The position numbers were made by a program, and so were the translations under genes. A stretch of 64,000 nucleotides of DNA from Natronococcus pandeyae (lineage in GTDB: Archaea > Halobacteriota > Halobacteria > Halobacteriales > Natrialbaceae). Where the stretch lies: NCBI RefSeq assembly GCF_008122205.1, contig NZ_PHNJ01000008.1, positions 124,001 through 188,000 on the forward strand, given 5' to 3'. Position 1 is the stretch's first letter. Every line of letters begins with the position of its first letter. Shown one piece after another: positions 25,630-35,237 of the stretch. Under the pieces are notes generated by a model, which saw only the letters and a program-made list of their open reading frames with translations, did no database searches and was not told the DNA's origin.

Positions 25630-26415
25630 TCACACCGGCTGTCGCACCGCGAGCACCACCAGATCGGAGAACGGCGTCTCCGCTCGTCCGTCCCCGCCGG
25701 CGTGCTCCGATAGCTCGGCCAGCGTGAACCGATGACTCTCCTCGTCCTCGTGGGTCAGCTTCTCGAGCACCAGCGCCTCGAGGCCCGGCTCCGCACCGTT
25801 CTCGAGCAGGAACGCGGCGATATCGCCGGGCATCCGATCGTAGGGCCGGGGCAACACGAGGAGGTGCCGTTCGTGGACGGCGGAGGCGAGGCGATCCATG
25901 TCGGCCGCGAGGTCGCCGCTCTTGTGGAGCGTGACGAACTCGGTGTCCTCCATCGGCGTCCGGGCCCGACTCGCGGCCATCTGGAGGGAGGAGATGCCGG
26001 GGACGACGCGTACCGGCGTCTCCGGATCCTCACGTTCGACGGCGTCCTGCACTTTCCCGACGAACTGGTAGCCCGAGTGGTTGGGATCGCCCATCGCCAC
26101 GGCGGTTCCGGACTCGCCGGCGGCGACGCGCTCGCCGAACTCCTCGAGCGCCTCGGCCTCGTCCCTGTAGCCGCAGGTCAACAGGTCGGCGTCTGTCAGG
26201 TCCTCGACGAACTCGACGACCGTGGTGAAGCCGACGACGACGTCGGCCTCCCGAATGGCTCGCTCGCCTCGAGGGGTGAGATACTCCTGGTTCCCCGGAC
26301 CGACGCCGACGGCGTAGACCGGTTCGTCGGTCTCTTCGTCGATGGCTGGCTCCGCCGCTGCGGCCGCGAACGTCGCCGGATCCGGCCCTGCATCGAGGTC
26401 GTACTCGCCGCTCAT
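25630..26415 (-). CDS. cbiE: cobalt-precorrin-7 C5-methyltransferase CbiE
   Basis: The 261-residue protein contains the tetrapyrrole methylase domain from about residue 31: VYAVGVGPGNQEYLTPRGER, ADVVVGFTTVVEFVEDL, GTAVAMGDPNHSGYQFVG, VVPGISSLQMAASRARTPME and VTLHKSGD, then LLVLPRPYDRMPGDIAAFL. This order and the VVPGISS...AR sequence match CbiE, which methylates C5 after ring contraction. The N-terminal 30 residues are an Ala/Asp-rich extension. The start overlaps the cbiC stop as ATGA. It is the last gene of cobN-cbiC-cbiE. Confidence 0.92.
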   Translation of the reverse strand: MSGEYDLDAGPDPATFAAAAAEPAIDEETDEPVYAVGVGPGNQEYLTPRGERAIREADVVVGFTTVVEFVEDLTDADLLTCGYRDEAEALEEFGERVAAGESGTAVAMGDPNHSGYQFVGKVQDAVEREDPETPVRVVPGISSLQMAASRARTPMEDTEFVTLHKSGDLAADMDRLASAVHERHLLVLPRPYDRMPGDIAAFLLENGAEPGLEALVLEKLTHEDEESHRFTLAELSEHAGGDGRAETPFSDLVVLAVRQPV

Positions 26416-27188
26416 CGGTCCTCGCCGTCTTCGGTCGCGTCGTCGCTCGCTCGGGCCGCTCGAGTCTCGGCCGTGAGATCCAGCTCGAGTTCGTCCGTCC
26501 GGACGTCCTTCGCGACGTGGATCAGTTCGTTCGTCAGCGCGGCTGCGAGGCCGCTGCCGCCGCGGCGGCCGACGTTGGTGATGGCCGGGACGTCGTAGGC
26601 CTCGCTGATCTCTCGGATGCGCTGGCGGCTTTCCTCGGCCTTGACGAAGCCGACCGGCGTCGCGACGATGACGGCCGGTCGGGTGCCGTTCTCGATGCAG
26701 TCCGCGAGTGCGAACCCGGCCGTCGGCGCGTTCCCGACCACCGCGATCGCGCCGTCGTAGACGCCCTGCTTGTCGAGTTCGAGCACCGAGGCGGCGGTCC
26801 GGGTCATCCCCGTCTCCTTCGCGAGTTCGGCGCCGTTGCCGATCGCCTTGCGCTTCTCGCAGTCGTGACCGCGGCCGGTGATCCCGGCCTTGGACATCGT
26901 GATGTCCGTCACGATGGTCGCCTCGTCGAGCACCGCTCGAGCCCCGGCCCGAACCGGCGCGTCCTCGTCGTCGCCCACCTCGTCGCTGCCGGTGAACTCG
27001 AGCAAGTGCTGGAACTCGATGTCGCCCATCGAGTGGACCGACTTCTGTCGAATGCGGTCGGCCAGCGTCTCGTCGGGCACGAACTGCCGAACGATGTCCA
27101 TGCTCGTCTCGGCGATCTCCATCGCGTTCTGCGTCGTCGCGCCGAGATCGGCGTACTCGTCTTCGAACGCCCCCTCCCCGTCAGTCAT
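26412..27188 (-). CDS. cbiC: cobalt-precorrin-8 methylmutase CbiC
   Basis: This 258-residue protein has IRQKSVHSMGDIEFQHLLEF (catalytic His), IVTDITMSKAGITGRGHDCE, RTAASVLELDKQGVYDGAIAVVGNAPTAG and PAVIVATPVGFVKAEESRQ followed by AITNVGRRGGSGLAAALTNEL, all typical for CbiC/CobH. It moves a methyl group from C11 to C12 to make hydrogenobyrinate or cobyrinate. The protein is about 40 residues longer than the usual 210, with extra acidic sequence at both ends. It overlaps cobN by 8 bases and cbiE by 4, so the three are a tightly coupled operon. Confidence 0.95.
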   Translation of the reverse strand: MTDGEGAFEDEYADLGATTQNAMEIAETSMDIVRQFVPDETLADRIRQKSVHSMGDIEFQHLLEFTGSDEVGDDEDAPVRAGARAVLDEATIVTDITMSKAGITGRGHDCEKRKAIGNGAELAKETGMTRTAASVLELDKQGVYDGAIAVVGNAPTAGFALADCIENGTRPAVIVATPVGFVKAEESRQRIREISEAYDVPAITNVGRRGGSGLAAALTNELIHVAKDVRTDELELDLTAETRAARASDDATEDGEDR

Positions 27189-30100
27189 CGTTCGTCACCT
27201 CCATCGCGGGGTTGGTCGACCGCGCCTCGAGATCGCCCTCGACCTCGAGGTTCAGGTCGCGCAAGCGGTCGACGGTCTCGTCGTCGGCGTCCCAGAGGTC
27301 GCGCTCGATCGCCTCGAGCAGCGTGTCCGTGATCGACTCGAGCGCCCATGGGTTGACGTCGCGCATCCACTCCTGGCGAGCGTCGTCGAAGGCGAACTTC
27401 TCGGCGACCTCCGCCCAGAGCGTGTCCGAGACGACACCCGTCGTGGCGTCCCAGCCGAGCGTCACGTCGACCGTCGTCGAGAGGTCCCCGGCACCCTTGT
27501 AGCCGTGTTCCTCCATCGACTCGAGCCAGTCGGGATTCAGCACCCGAGAGCGCATCGCCTTGCGAACCTTCTCCTCGTTCGTGTAGACGTCGACGTTGTC
27601 CGGATCGGAGGAGTCGCCGACGTAGGAGGCGGGCTCCTCGCCCGATATTTCGGAGACCGCGGAGATGAAGCCGCCGTGGAAGGCGTACCAGTCCGAGGAG
27701 TCGAACTCGTCTTGCTCCATCGTGTCCTCGATCTTGACGGTGGCGTCCACACTGGATAGGCGGCGCTCGAAGGCGTCGTGAGCGTCGGAAACCCGACCGC
27801 GGGAGCCCATCGCGTAGCCGCCCCACTGGACGTAGACCGATGCCAGGTCGGAGCGGTCGTCCCAGTTGCCCTCGTCGACTGCCTTATTGGTACCGGCGCC
27901 GTACCCGCCGGGCCTTGTCGTGAAGACGCGGTGTTTGGCGGCCTTCCGGGCGTCGGATTCGTCGAGTCCTTCCTCGTCCTCGAGTTCCGCCTGCTCCTCC
28001 TCGACGTGCTTTTTCACGTAGTTCAACTCCGGTGGCTCGTCGAGGTCGACGACCGCATCCACGGCATCGTGGATGACGCCCGCCGCAGCGGGGAAGGCGT
28101 CCCGGAACAGCCCGGAGACGCGCGTCGTCACGTCGATTCTGGGCCGGTCCAACTCGTCGAGCGGGATCGGCTCGACGTCGTCGATTCGGCCGGCGTCGGT
28201 CCACCGGGGCTCGACGCCGAGCATCGCGAGCACCTGGGCGATCGTCTCGCCGCGGGTCCGCACCGTGGGAGTGCCCCAGGCGACGACGCCGATCTCCTCG
28301 GGGTACTCCCCGTTTTCGCTCCGGTGGCGCTCGAGCACGCCCTCCGCGACCTCGCTCCCGACCTGCCAGGCAGACTTCGCAGGTACCTTGCGCGGATCCA
28401 GCGTGTAGAAGTTCCGCGCCGTGGGGAGCAGGTCGACGCCGCCACGGGTGGGGGCACCGGAGCCGCCCGGCGGGACGTACTCGCCCGAGAGCGCGTCGGC
28501 GGTGCGGGGAATCTCGTCCTCGGCACCCTGGACGCGCGGCTGAGCCTCCTCGCAGATGTACGCGAGGGCCTTCCGGAGGTCGTCGTGGGCGCCGGACTTC
28601 GCGCGCCCGTCGCCGATCGTCTCGAGGTCGACGACGAGCAGGTTCATGTTCACTTCGTCGTCCGGTCCTCCTTCGAGTTCCGAGACTGGAATGTCGAACT
28701 CGTGCTCGGCCAGCGTCTCCACCAGCTCGAGGCTCGTTTCGTGGACCTCGTCGGCGGCCTCTGCGTAGGTCATGCCCAGGTCCTCGTCGTAGGCTCCCGG
28801 GGAGTCGAGCATCGTCTGGTAATCGACGCCCAGCGCGCCGGCGACGCTCTCCCGGAGGCTCGGCGCGCCGGGATTCTCGAGTCGCGTCAGGGCGACGAGA
28901 TACTCCGTCAGGCGCTCGCCTGCCGGCGGTTCGGACATCGTGTGCAGGCCCAGTCGAATCTGGGTGGTCTTGACGTCGGTCAGGTACTCGTGGATGCGCT
29001 CGACGAGGGTGTCGACATCGACCTCGTCGCCGTCAACGTCACCTTCGGCCAGGGTCGAGCCGGCCTCGTCGGGGCCACGGACGTCGGCCTTCTCGTCGAT
29101 GGTCCCCGCAATCCCGAGCTCGACGGCGAGATCCAGTTCCGCTACTTTCTCCCGCATGAGGTCCTCGAGGTGCTCACCGTCGTCGGCGCGGGCGTCCTCC
29201 ATTCCGGCCTCTCGGTACTGGTTCGCGAGTTCCTCGAGTTCCGATAACTCGTCGTACGTGCCCGCCGATCGCATCACGGGCGTCAGGTAGTCCACGATCG
29301 CCGCGTAGGAGCGGCGTTTCGCCTGGGTCCCCTCGCCTGGGTTGTTGACGATGTAGGGGTAGACGTTCGGCAGATCGTCGATCAGCTGATCCGGCGCACT
29401 CTCGCCGTTCAGACCGACGGTCTTGCCAGGGAGCCACTCGAGGCTGCCGTGGGTGCCCAGGTGAACGACGCCGTCGGCGCCGAACTCGTTTCGGAGCCAG
29501 CCGTAGAAGGCGTAGTAGTCGTGGGGTGGCTGCAGGTCCGAGTCGTGGTAGACCTTCGAGGGATCCATCCCGAACCCGCGCGGGGGCTGGACGGTAACGA
29601 GCACGTTGCCGAACTCGACGCCGGGGATGGCGAACGGGCGGTCCGGAACCTCGCCCCACTCCTCGACGACGTTCTCCTGGAACCGCTCGTCGGCGGACTC
29701 GAACCAGTCCGCGTAGGTGTCGGAGGAAACCACGTCGACCGACAGGTCGCGGACGTCTTCGGGTGCCACCCAGCGGTCCTCGAGGGTGAGCTGTGCGGTT
29801 AATTTCTCTACCAGCGTCTGGCCGTCGTCCGGCATCTCGTCGCCTAGATTGTATCCTCGAGCGTCGAGTTCCTCGAGCAAGTTCACTGTCGACTCCGGCG
29901 AGTCGAGCCCGAACGCGGTCCCGATTCCGTCGTCGCTCGGTGGATAGTTGTGGAGGACGACGGCGACCCGTTTCTCCTCGTTCGGCGTGTGGCGAAGCGC
30001 CGCCCAGTTGACCGCGAGTCGGGTCGCGTGGTCGATCCGCTCCTCGATCGGATAGTGGTGTTTCGGCGCAGAGCCGATGCCGGCTTCGTCGTCGGTGCGT

Positions 30101-31071
30101 TCCTTGCCCGAGATCGGATGGGTGATCACGTTGCCGTCGAACTCCGGCAGTGCGACCGAGAGCGCGAGTTCGAAACCCATCACGCCCGTGTCGCTCGACT
30201 CGTAGCGCGACCGGGAGCGCATCGTGGTGATCGTCTGGAGGACCGGGACGCCGAGTCGATCGAGGAAGACGTCCTCCGCACTCTGGCCCTCGTCGTTGGC
30301 GCTCCGGCCACGCTCGTCCATCGAGAGCGAGAACATGAACGAGGAGAGGACGGCGTCGACGACCGGTTCACCCTCGTCGTCGATCAACCAGTTGTCAGTG
30401 ACCCACTCGGCGTCCTCCTGCTCCTCCGTATCGGTCGCCGGATTGCAGAAGATCGGCAGCGCGTTCGCCCCCTGCTCCTCGAGCGCCCGAACCTGCGCGT
30501 CGACGTAGCGCGTGTTCTCGTGGGTCCAGTGGGACTCGTAGAACCAGACCGCGACCGTCGGCTTCTCCGAGTCGTGGCTCTCGAGTAGTTCCTCGTACCC
30601 CGCTCCCGGATAGTCGGGGTGGTAGACGCCCTCCGTCGGCAGTTCCGTCGGCCCGTCGTACGCGAGGTCGCGACCTTCGTACTCGCTCGCGAGAAACCGA
30701 CAGCAGTTCTCGACGTTGATCGTGCCGCCCTTCTCGAGGTAGTCGTAGACCTGCTCGCGGTGGTTCTCGGCGACCGTCGTGTCCTCGAAGGCGAAGGCGT
30801 CGCCGGTCGACTTCACGATCAGCGGGACGTTCGCCTCCTCGAGCGCCCCCGTCGCGTACTCGTAGCCGGGCATGCTGTCCTCGGCGCCGTGCAGCCAGAA
30901 GATCGCCGCCGCGGCGTCGCGAAGTTCCTCGACGAACGACTCGACGTCGGCTTCGTCCTCGAGGTCGCTCTCCGATCGGACGACCAGTTCGATACCCTCG
31001 AGTCGTTCGGCGGCCTCGCCGATCGACCCGAGTTCGTTCTCCGTCGCGGTGTAGATCCCGATACGTGTCAT
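27181..31071 (-). CDS. cobN: cobaltochelatase large subunit CobN
   Basis: The start at 31071 (MTRIGIYTATENELGSIGEA) gives 1296 residues, the normal CobN length; the open frame to 31419 overlaps the divergent chlID gene and is rejected. Recognisable blocks include ENCCRFLASEYEGRDL, TVAVWFYESHWTHENTRYVD, ITHPISGKE, VAVVLHNYPPSDDGIGTAFG, DYYAFYGWLRNEFGADGVVHLG, THGSLEWLPGKTVGL and the C-terminal GGYAMGSRGRVSDAHDAFE. CobN binds the tetrapyrrole and, with an AAA+ partner, inserts cobalt in an ATP-dependent reaction. Here the probable partner is the divergent ChlID-like protein. It heads cobN-cbiC-cbiE. In haloarchaea the rest of the pathway is of the anaerobic type, so this late chelatase beside CbiX is odd. 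Confidence 0.94.
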   Translation of the reverse strand: MTRIGIYTATENELGSIGEAAERLEGIELVVRSESDLEDEADVESFVEELRDAAAAIFWLHGAEDSMPGYEYATGALEEANVPLIVKSTGDAFAFEDTTVAENHREQVYDYLEKGGTINVENCCRFLASEYEGRDLAYDGPTELPTEGVYHPDYPGAGYEELLESHDSEKPTVAVWFYESHWTHENTRYVDAQVRALEEQGANALPIFCNPATDTEEQEDAEWVTDNWLIDDEGEPVVDAVLSSFMFSLSMDERGRSANDEGQSAEDVFLDRLGVPVLQTITTMRSRSRYESSDTGVMGFELALSVALPEFDGNVITHPISGKERTDDEAGIGSAPKHHYPIEERIDHATRLAVNWAALRHTPNEEKRVAVVLHNYPPSDDGIGTAFGLDSPESTVNLLEELDARGYNLGDEMPDDGQTLVEKLTAQLTLEDRWVAPEDVRDLSVDVVSSDTYADWFESADERFQENVVEEWGEVPDRPFAIPGVEFGNVLVTVQPPRGFGMDPSKVYHDSDLQPPHDYYAFYGWLRNEFGADGVVHLGTHGSLEWLPGKTVGLNGESAPDQLIDDLPNVYPYIVNNPGEGTQAKRRSYAAIVDYLTPVMRSAGTYDELSELEELANQYREAGMEDARADDGEHLEDLMREKVAELDLAVELGIAGTIDEKADVRGPDEAGSTLAEGDVDGDEVDVDTLVERIHEYLTDVKTTQIRLGLHTMSEPPAGERLTEYLVALTRLENPGAPSLRESVAGALGVDYQTMLDSPGAYDEDLGMTYAEAADEVHETSLELVETLAEHEFDIPVSELEGGPDDEVNMNLLVVDLETIGDGRAKSGAHDDLRKALAYICEEAQPRVQGAEDEIPRTADALSGEYVPPGGSGAPTRGGVDLLPTARNFYTLDPRKVPAKSAWQVGSEVAEGVLERHRSENGEYPEEIGVVAWGTPTVRTRGETIAQVLAMLGVEPRWTDAGRIDDVEPIPLDELDRPRIDVTTRVSGLFRDAFPAAAGVIHDAVDAVVDLDEPPELNYVKKHVEEEQAELEDEEGLDESDARKAAKHRVFTTRPGGYGAGTNKAVDEGNWDDRSDLASVYVQWGGYAMGSRGRVSDAHDAFERRLSSVDATVKIEDTMEQDEFDSSDWYAFHGGFISAVSEISGEEPASYVGDSSDPDNVDVYTNEEKVRKAMRSRVLNPDWLESMEEHGYKGAGDLSTTVDVTLGWDATTGVVSDTLWAEVAEKFAFDDARQEWMRDVNPWALESITDTLLEAIERDLWDADDETVDRLRDLNLEVEGDLEARSTNPAMEVTNDD

Positions 31072-31105
31072 CGATTTTTTAAACCTCTGTTGTATTAGCG
31101 CAAGT
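31072..31105. promoter_or_regulatory. compact bidirectional promoter between cobN and chlID
   Basis: Only 34 bases separate the two divergent ATGs. The segment carries TTTTTTAAAC and TGTATTAG, the only AT-rich sequence nearby. Archaeal TATA boxes sit about 25 bases before the start, so both genes must use overlapping promoter elements and leaderless or near-leaderless transcripts, or one start is misplaced. No CAAC/GTTG dyad like that of cbiT and cbiA is clear here. Confidence 0.5.
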
Positions 31106-33331
31106 ATGGTTGCAAACGCCGGGGGCAAAAAGCTGTCGTCGATCCCCTTTCCGGCGATCGTCGGACAGTCCGAACTGAAGCGAGTGCTGTTGACCGTCGC
31201 GGCCAACGACGGCCTCGACGGTGCGCTGATCGTCGGCGAGAAGGGAACCGCGAAGTCGACCGCCGTTCGCGGACTCGTCGATCTGCTGCCCGCCCAGCAG
31301 GCGGTCGCAGACTGTCCGTACGGCTGTGCACCCGACGATCCGACGTTGCAGTGTGCGGACTGTCGTGCCCGCGACTCCGAGGAGGTACCGATCGAGACGC
31401 GTCCCGTTCCGCTCGTCACCCTCCCGCTGGGGGCGACTCGAGACCGGGTCGTCGGGACCCTCTCGGTCGAGGACGCGCTGGCCGGCGAGGCCGACTTCGA
31501 CCCCGGCCTGCTGGCTCGTGCGAACCGCGGAATTCTCTACGTCGACGAGGTCAACCTCCTCGACGACCACCTCGTCGACGTCATCCTCGACTCGGCGGCG
31601 AGCGGCGTCAACACGGTCGAGCGAGACGGCGTAAGCGTCTCCCATCCCGCGGAGTTCACCCTGATCGGGACGATGAATCCGGAGGAGGGCGACCTTCGGC
31701 CCCAGTTGCGGGATCGGTTCGCCCTCCAGGCGACCGTCGAGGGCTGCCGGGAAGTCGACGACCGCGTCGAGATCATCGACCGAGCGCTCGCCGGCGACGG
31801 GGACGCCGACCGGGCGACCTACGCCGCCGACGTCGCGGAACTCCGGAGCGAGTTGGCCGAGGCTCGTGACCTCGTCTCGAGCGTCTCCCTTCCGTCCGAG
31901 TTCAAAGCGGAGATCGCCGAACTCTGCCTCGAGGCCGGCGTCGACGGCCACCGCGGCGACGTGGCGACCGCCCGCACCGCGATGACCCTCGCCGCGCTCG
32001 AGGGACGAACGACAGTTATCGAGTCGGACGTCCACGAGGCCGCGACCTACGCGCTCCCCCACCGACTCCGGAGCACGCCGTTCGAGGACGAACCGGATCT
32101 CGAGGACCTGCTCGAGGATCGGTTCGAAGAGGAGTCCGCTGACGAGGAAGGCAACGATAGTGAGAACGACAGCGGGGGCTCCGACGAGAGCGAGGCTGAA
32201 GACGAGCGTGACGACGGTGACACGGGAAACGAGAGCGACGGCGAGCACTGCGACAGTGAGTCCGCCGACGATACCGGGTCCGGAAACGAAGGCGACGGAT
32301 CCGATGGACCGGGCGGCGATACCGGCGCTGAGTCGGACGACTCCGACAGCGCCGACCGCGGACCCGACGACGCCGAACGGCCGTCCGGTGGCGAGCCGTC
32401 GCCGTCACGGACGGGTGGGGACGAGGGGACCGACTCCGATTCCGACGACTCGAGCGAGGGATCAGGCGACGACGAGAGCGGCGGAAACGAGGAGGACAAA
32501 GAAGCCCAGCCGCTGGTCCCCGGCCAGCAGCGCGCCGACGTCGCCGGCGTCGGCGAAGCGAAGGGGCCGGACCTCGAGTCGCCGGACGTCGAGAACCGGA
32601 CTCCTTCGGGGGCGGGCGGGTCGCGAGCGAGCGCGACACCGAGCGTCGATAACCGCGGTGCTCGTGTCCGGACGGAACCCGCCTCGGGCGATGGCCCCAT
32701 CGACGCGGCCGCGTCGGTTCGCTCGGCCGCGGCCCGCGGCGACTCCCGCGTGGCGGAGCAGGATCTCCGGCAATCGGTCCGTACGGGCGAGACCTCGGTG
32801 ACCATCGTCTTCGCCGTCGACGCCAGCGCCTCGATGCGACCGGCGATGCGCACCGCCAAGGGGGTCGTCCTCGACCTGCTGCGGGACAGCTACGAGCACC
32901 GGGACCAGGTCGCGTTCGTCGCCTTCGCGGGCGAGGACGCCGAGGTGCTGTTACCGCCGACGGACAACGTCGGTCTCGCCGCGCGCCACCTCAAGGAACT
33001 CCCATCGGGCGATCGAACGCCGCTTCCGGCGGGCCTCGAGACGGCACGTACTATCCTCGAGCGCGCGGAGACGGACGCCGCGGTCGTCGTCCTCGTGACC
33101 GACGGACGCGCGAACGTGGCCGACGGCAGTCCGACCGACACGACCCGACGGGCCGCTCGAGCGTTGCGGGGGTCGGAGACCCGCGTGGTCGTCGTCGACG
33201 CCGGCGACGATTCCCGCGCCGGACTCTCCGAACTGGTCGCCGACGAAACCGACGGCGAACTCGTTCCGCTCTCCTCGCTGTCCGCAGAAACCGTGCGCGC
33301 CGCCGCCGACCGGGCCGCAGACGAACGATAA
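31106..33331 (+). CDS. chlID: AAA+ chelatase subunit with VWA domain (ChlID-type, CobN partner)
   Basis: The 741-residue protein joins three parts. Residues 1-330 are a BchI-like AAA+ ATPase: FPAIVGQSELKRVLL, ALIVGEKGTAKSTAVRGL (Walker A), a Cys-bearing insert CPYGCAPDD/CADCRARD, RGILYVDEVNLLDDHLVDV (Walker B), GTMNPEEGDLRPQLRDRF. About 335-470 is a very acidic Asp/Ser/Gly linker. The end is a VWA domain with VFAVDASASMRP at about residue 570 (MIDAS DxSxS), ending with VVVLVTDGRANV. This is the I and D subunits of a magnesium-type chelatase fused, expected to drive CobN-dependent cobalt insertion. It diverges from cobN. Magnesium or nickel chelation cannot be excluded, but the context is cobalamin. 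Confidence 0.92.
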   Translation: MVANAGGKKLSSIPFPAIVGQSELKRVLLTVAANDGLDGALIVGEKGTAKSTAVRGLVDLLPAQQAVADCPYGCAPDDPTLQCADCRARDSEEVPIETRPVPLVTLPLGATRDRVVGTLSVEDALAGEADFDPGLLARANRGILYVDEVNLLDDHLVDVILDSAASGVNTVERDGVSVSHPAEFTLIGTMNPEEGDLRPQLRDRFALQATVEGCREVDDRVEIIDRALAGDGDADRATYAADVAELRSELAEARDLVSSVSLPSEFKAEIAELCLEAGVDGHRGDVATARTAMTLAALEGRTTVIESDVHEAATYALPHRLRSTPFEDEPDLEDLLEDRFEEESADEEGNDSENDSGGSDESEAEDERDDGDTGNESDGEHCDSESADDTGSGNEGDGSDGPGGDTGAESDDSDSADRGPDDAERPSGGEPSPSRTGGDEGTDSDSDDSSEGSGDDESGGNEEDKEAQPLVPGQQRADVAGVGEAKGPDLESPDVENRTPSGAGGSRASATPSVDNRGARVRTEPASGDGPIDAAASVRSAAARGDSRVAEQDLRQSVRTGETSVTIVFAVDASASMRPAMRTAKGVVLDLLRDSYEHRDQVAFVAFAGEDAEVLLPPTDNVGLAARHLKELPSGDRTPLPAGLETARTILERAETDAAVVVLVTDGRANVADGSPTDTTRRAARALRGSETRVVVVDAGDDSRAGLSELVADETDGELVPLSSLSAETVRAAADRAADER

Positions 33332-33487
33332 GCAGGATCGAGGATCAACGGCGGACACTGACGGAACTGGTCCGGCTAGCAGTCGGTGCACTCCGGAGGT
33401 CTCGTCGCGTATCAATGATGCGGAATCGAGACGCTCGAAACCGGATCAACACCCATTTGAGCGGCCTCTTCCGTTATCCGACGACGA

Positions 33488-35128
33488 ATGACTGCAGACG
33501 AGTCAGCCGCGGCCGACGAGGGCTCCGGTCGTGATATCGAGTACGACATCGACGACCGACCACCGCTTTCCGAATCGGTCGTCCTCGGGGTGCAACACTA
33601 CCTCACGATGGTCGGTGCGAACATCGCGGTGCCGTTGCTACTCGCCGGAGCGATGGGAATGCCACCCGGCATCACCGCGCAGTTCGTCGGCACCTTCTTC
33701 GTGGTCTCCGGGATCGCGACGCTCGCCCAGACGACGTTCGGCAACCGGTATCCGATCGTCCAGGGTGCACCGTTCTCGATGCTCGCGCCCGCGCTCGCTA
33801 TCGTCATCGTCGTTACCGCCGGCGACGCGGGTCCCGGAGCTGACTGGCAGGCGGCGCTCGTCCAGCTACAGGGCGCGATCATCGTCGCCGCGACCGTCCA
33901 GATCGCGCTCGGCTACTTCGGGCTGGTCGGGAAGCTCCGACGGTTCCTCTCCCCGGTCGTCATCGCCCCGACGATCGCGCTGATCGGCCTGGCGCTGTTC
34001 GACGCCCCGCAGATCACCGGCACCGACCAGAGCTGGTGGCTGCTCGGCCTGACACTCGGCCTCATTCTCCTCTTCTCGCAGTATCTCGAGGTCAAACACC
34101 GTGCGTTCCGGCTCTATCCCGTCATCCTGGCGCTGGCTATCGCCTGGATCGTGGCCGCAGCGCTCTCCTTCGAGGGGACGATCGGCCCGTTCTTCCAGGG
34201 AACGATCGGCCCGCTCTCGTTCGACGGCGTCCTCGGTAGCGAGCATCCGGGCCACGTTCCGCTCGGACAGGTCGCGGAAACGCAGCTACTCCTGCCGATC
34301 CACCCGCTCCAGTGGGGGATGCCGGAGGTGACGACGGCGTTCGTCATCGGGATGATCGCCGGCGTGCTCGCCTCGATCGTCGAGAGCATCGGCGACTACT
34401 ACGCGGTGGCGAACCTGACCGGCGCCGCGGCGCCCAGCGAGAAGCGGATCAACCACGGCATCGGGATGGAGGGGCTGATGAACGTCTTCTCCGGCGTCAT
34501 GGGCACTGGCGGCTCGACCTCCTACTCGGAGAACATCGGCGCCATCGGGATGACCGGCGTCGCCTCACGGTACGTCGTCCAGATCGGTGCCACCATCATG
34601 CTGGTCGTCGGCTTCGTCGGCTACTTCGGACAGCTTATCGCGACCATCCCCGATCCGATTATCGGCGGCCTCTTCATCGCGATGTTCGGCCAGATCGTCG
34701 CCGTCGGCATCTCGAACCTGAAACACGTCGATCTCGACTCCTCCCGGAACGTGTTCATCATCGGCTTCGCCATGTTCGTCGGCCTCGCCGTCCCCGAGTA
34801 CATGGCGAACTTCGACGGGCCGCTCGAGTTCCGCGCAGCGATCGATCTCGCGGCGACGATCGCACCGTTGCTCGAGGCGGATCTCGTCGCGGGAACCGCC
34901 CTCGCCGTCTGGATCGAGGCCACCGCCCAGGCCGTCGCCGACTCGGTCTTTATTATCGGCTCGACGGGAATGGCCGTCGGCGGCCTGGCAGCACTCCTGC
35001 TCGACAACACCGTTCCGGGGACGCGCGAGGAGCGCGGCCTCGCCCAGTGGGAGCGGCTCACCGAGGACGACTCGGAATTCGAGACCGTCTGGGAGCGCTG
35101 GCTCGGCACCGACGACGACCGCTCGTAA
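33488..35128 (+). CDS. NCS2 family uracil/xanthine permease
   Basis: The 546-residue protein has about 12-14 membrane segments. Diagnostic stretches are VVLGVQHYLTMVGANIAVPLLLA, GIATLAQTTFGNRYPIVQGAPFSMLAPALA, VIAPTIALIGLALFD and IAGVLASIVESIGDYYAVANL, followed by GIGMEGLMNVFSGVMGTGGSTSYSENIGAIGMTGVASR. These match nucleobase:cation symporter-2 transporters (UraA, PbuX, XanQ), which take up uracil, xanthine or urate with H+ or Na+. A soluble acidic C-terminus follows. The gene is on its own; no purine genes are adjacent, so the substrate is unassigned. Confidence 0.93.
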   Translation: MTADESAAADEGSGRDIEYDIDDRPPLSESVVLGVQHYLTMVGANIAVPLLLAGAMGMPPGITAQFVGTFFVVSGIATLAQTTFGNRYPIVQGAPFSMLAPALAIVIVVTAGDAGPGADWQAALVQLQGAIIVAATVQIALGYFGLVGKLRRFLSPVVIAPTIALIGLALFDAPQITGTDQSWWLLGLTLGLILLFSQYLEVKHRAFRLYPVILALAIAWIVAAALSFEGTIGPFFQGTIGPLSFDGVLGSEHPGHVPLGQVAETQLLLPIHPLQWGMPEVTTAFVIGMIAGVLASIVESIGDYYAVANLTGAAAPSEKRINHGIGMEGLMNVFSGVMGTGGSTSYSENIGAIGMTGVASRYVVQIGATIMLVVGFVGYFGQLIATIPDPIIGGLFIAMFGQIVAVGISNLKHVDLDSSRNVFIIGFAMFVGLAVPEYMANFDGPLEFRAAIDLAATIAPLLEADLVAGTALAVWIEATAQAVADSVFIIGSTGMAVGGLAALLLDNTVPGTREERGLAQWERLTEDDSEFETVWERWLGTDDDRS

Positions 35129-35237
35129 GAATCGATGGACGGCGTCGTCCCAAGCGCGCACTCTTCTCCTGACCGCTCTTTCTCGGCCTGCGTTACACGA
35201 CCGGAAAGCTATTGACGACCGTCCCCACGGAGTATGC

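Noticed and set aside
27778-29247. 489-residue forward frame opposite cobN
   Set aside because: Antisense to clear CobN motifs; composition typical of reverse-strand artefacts in high-GC DNA.
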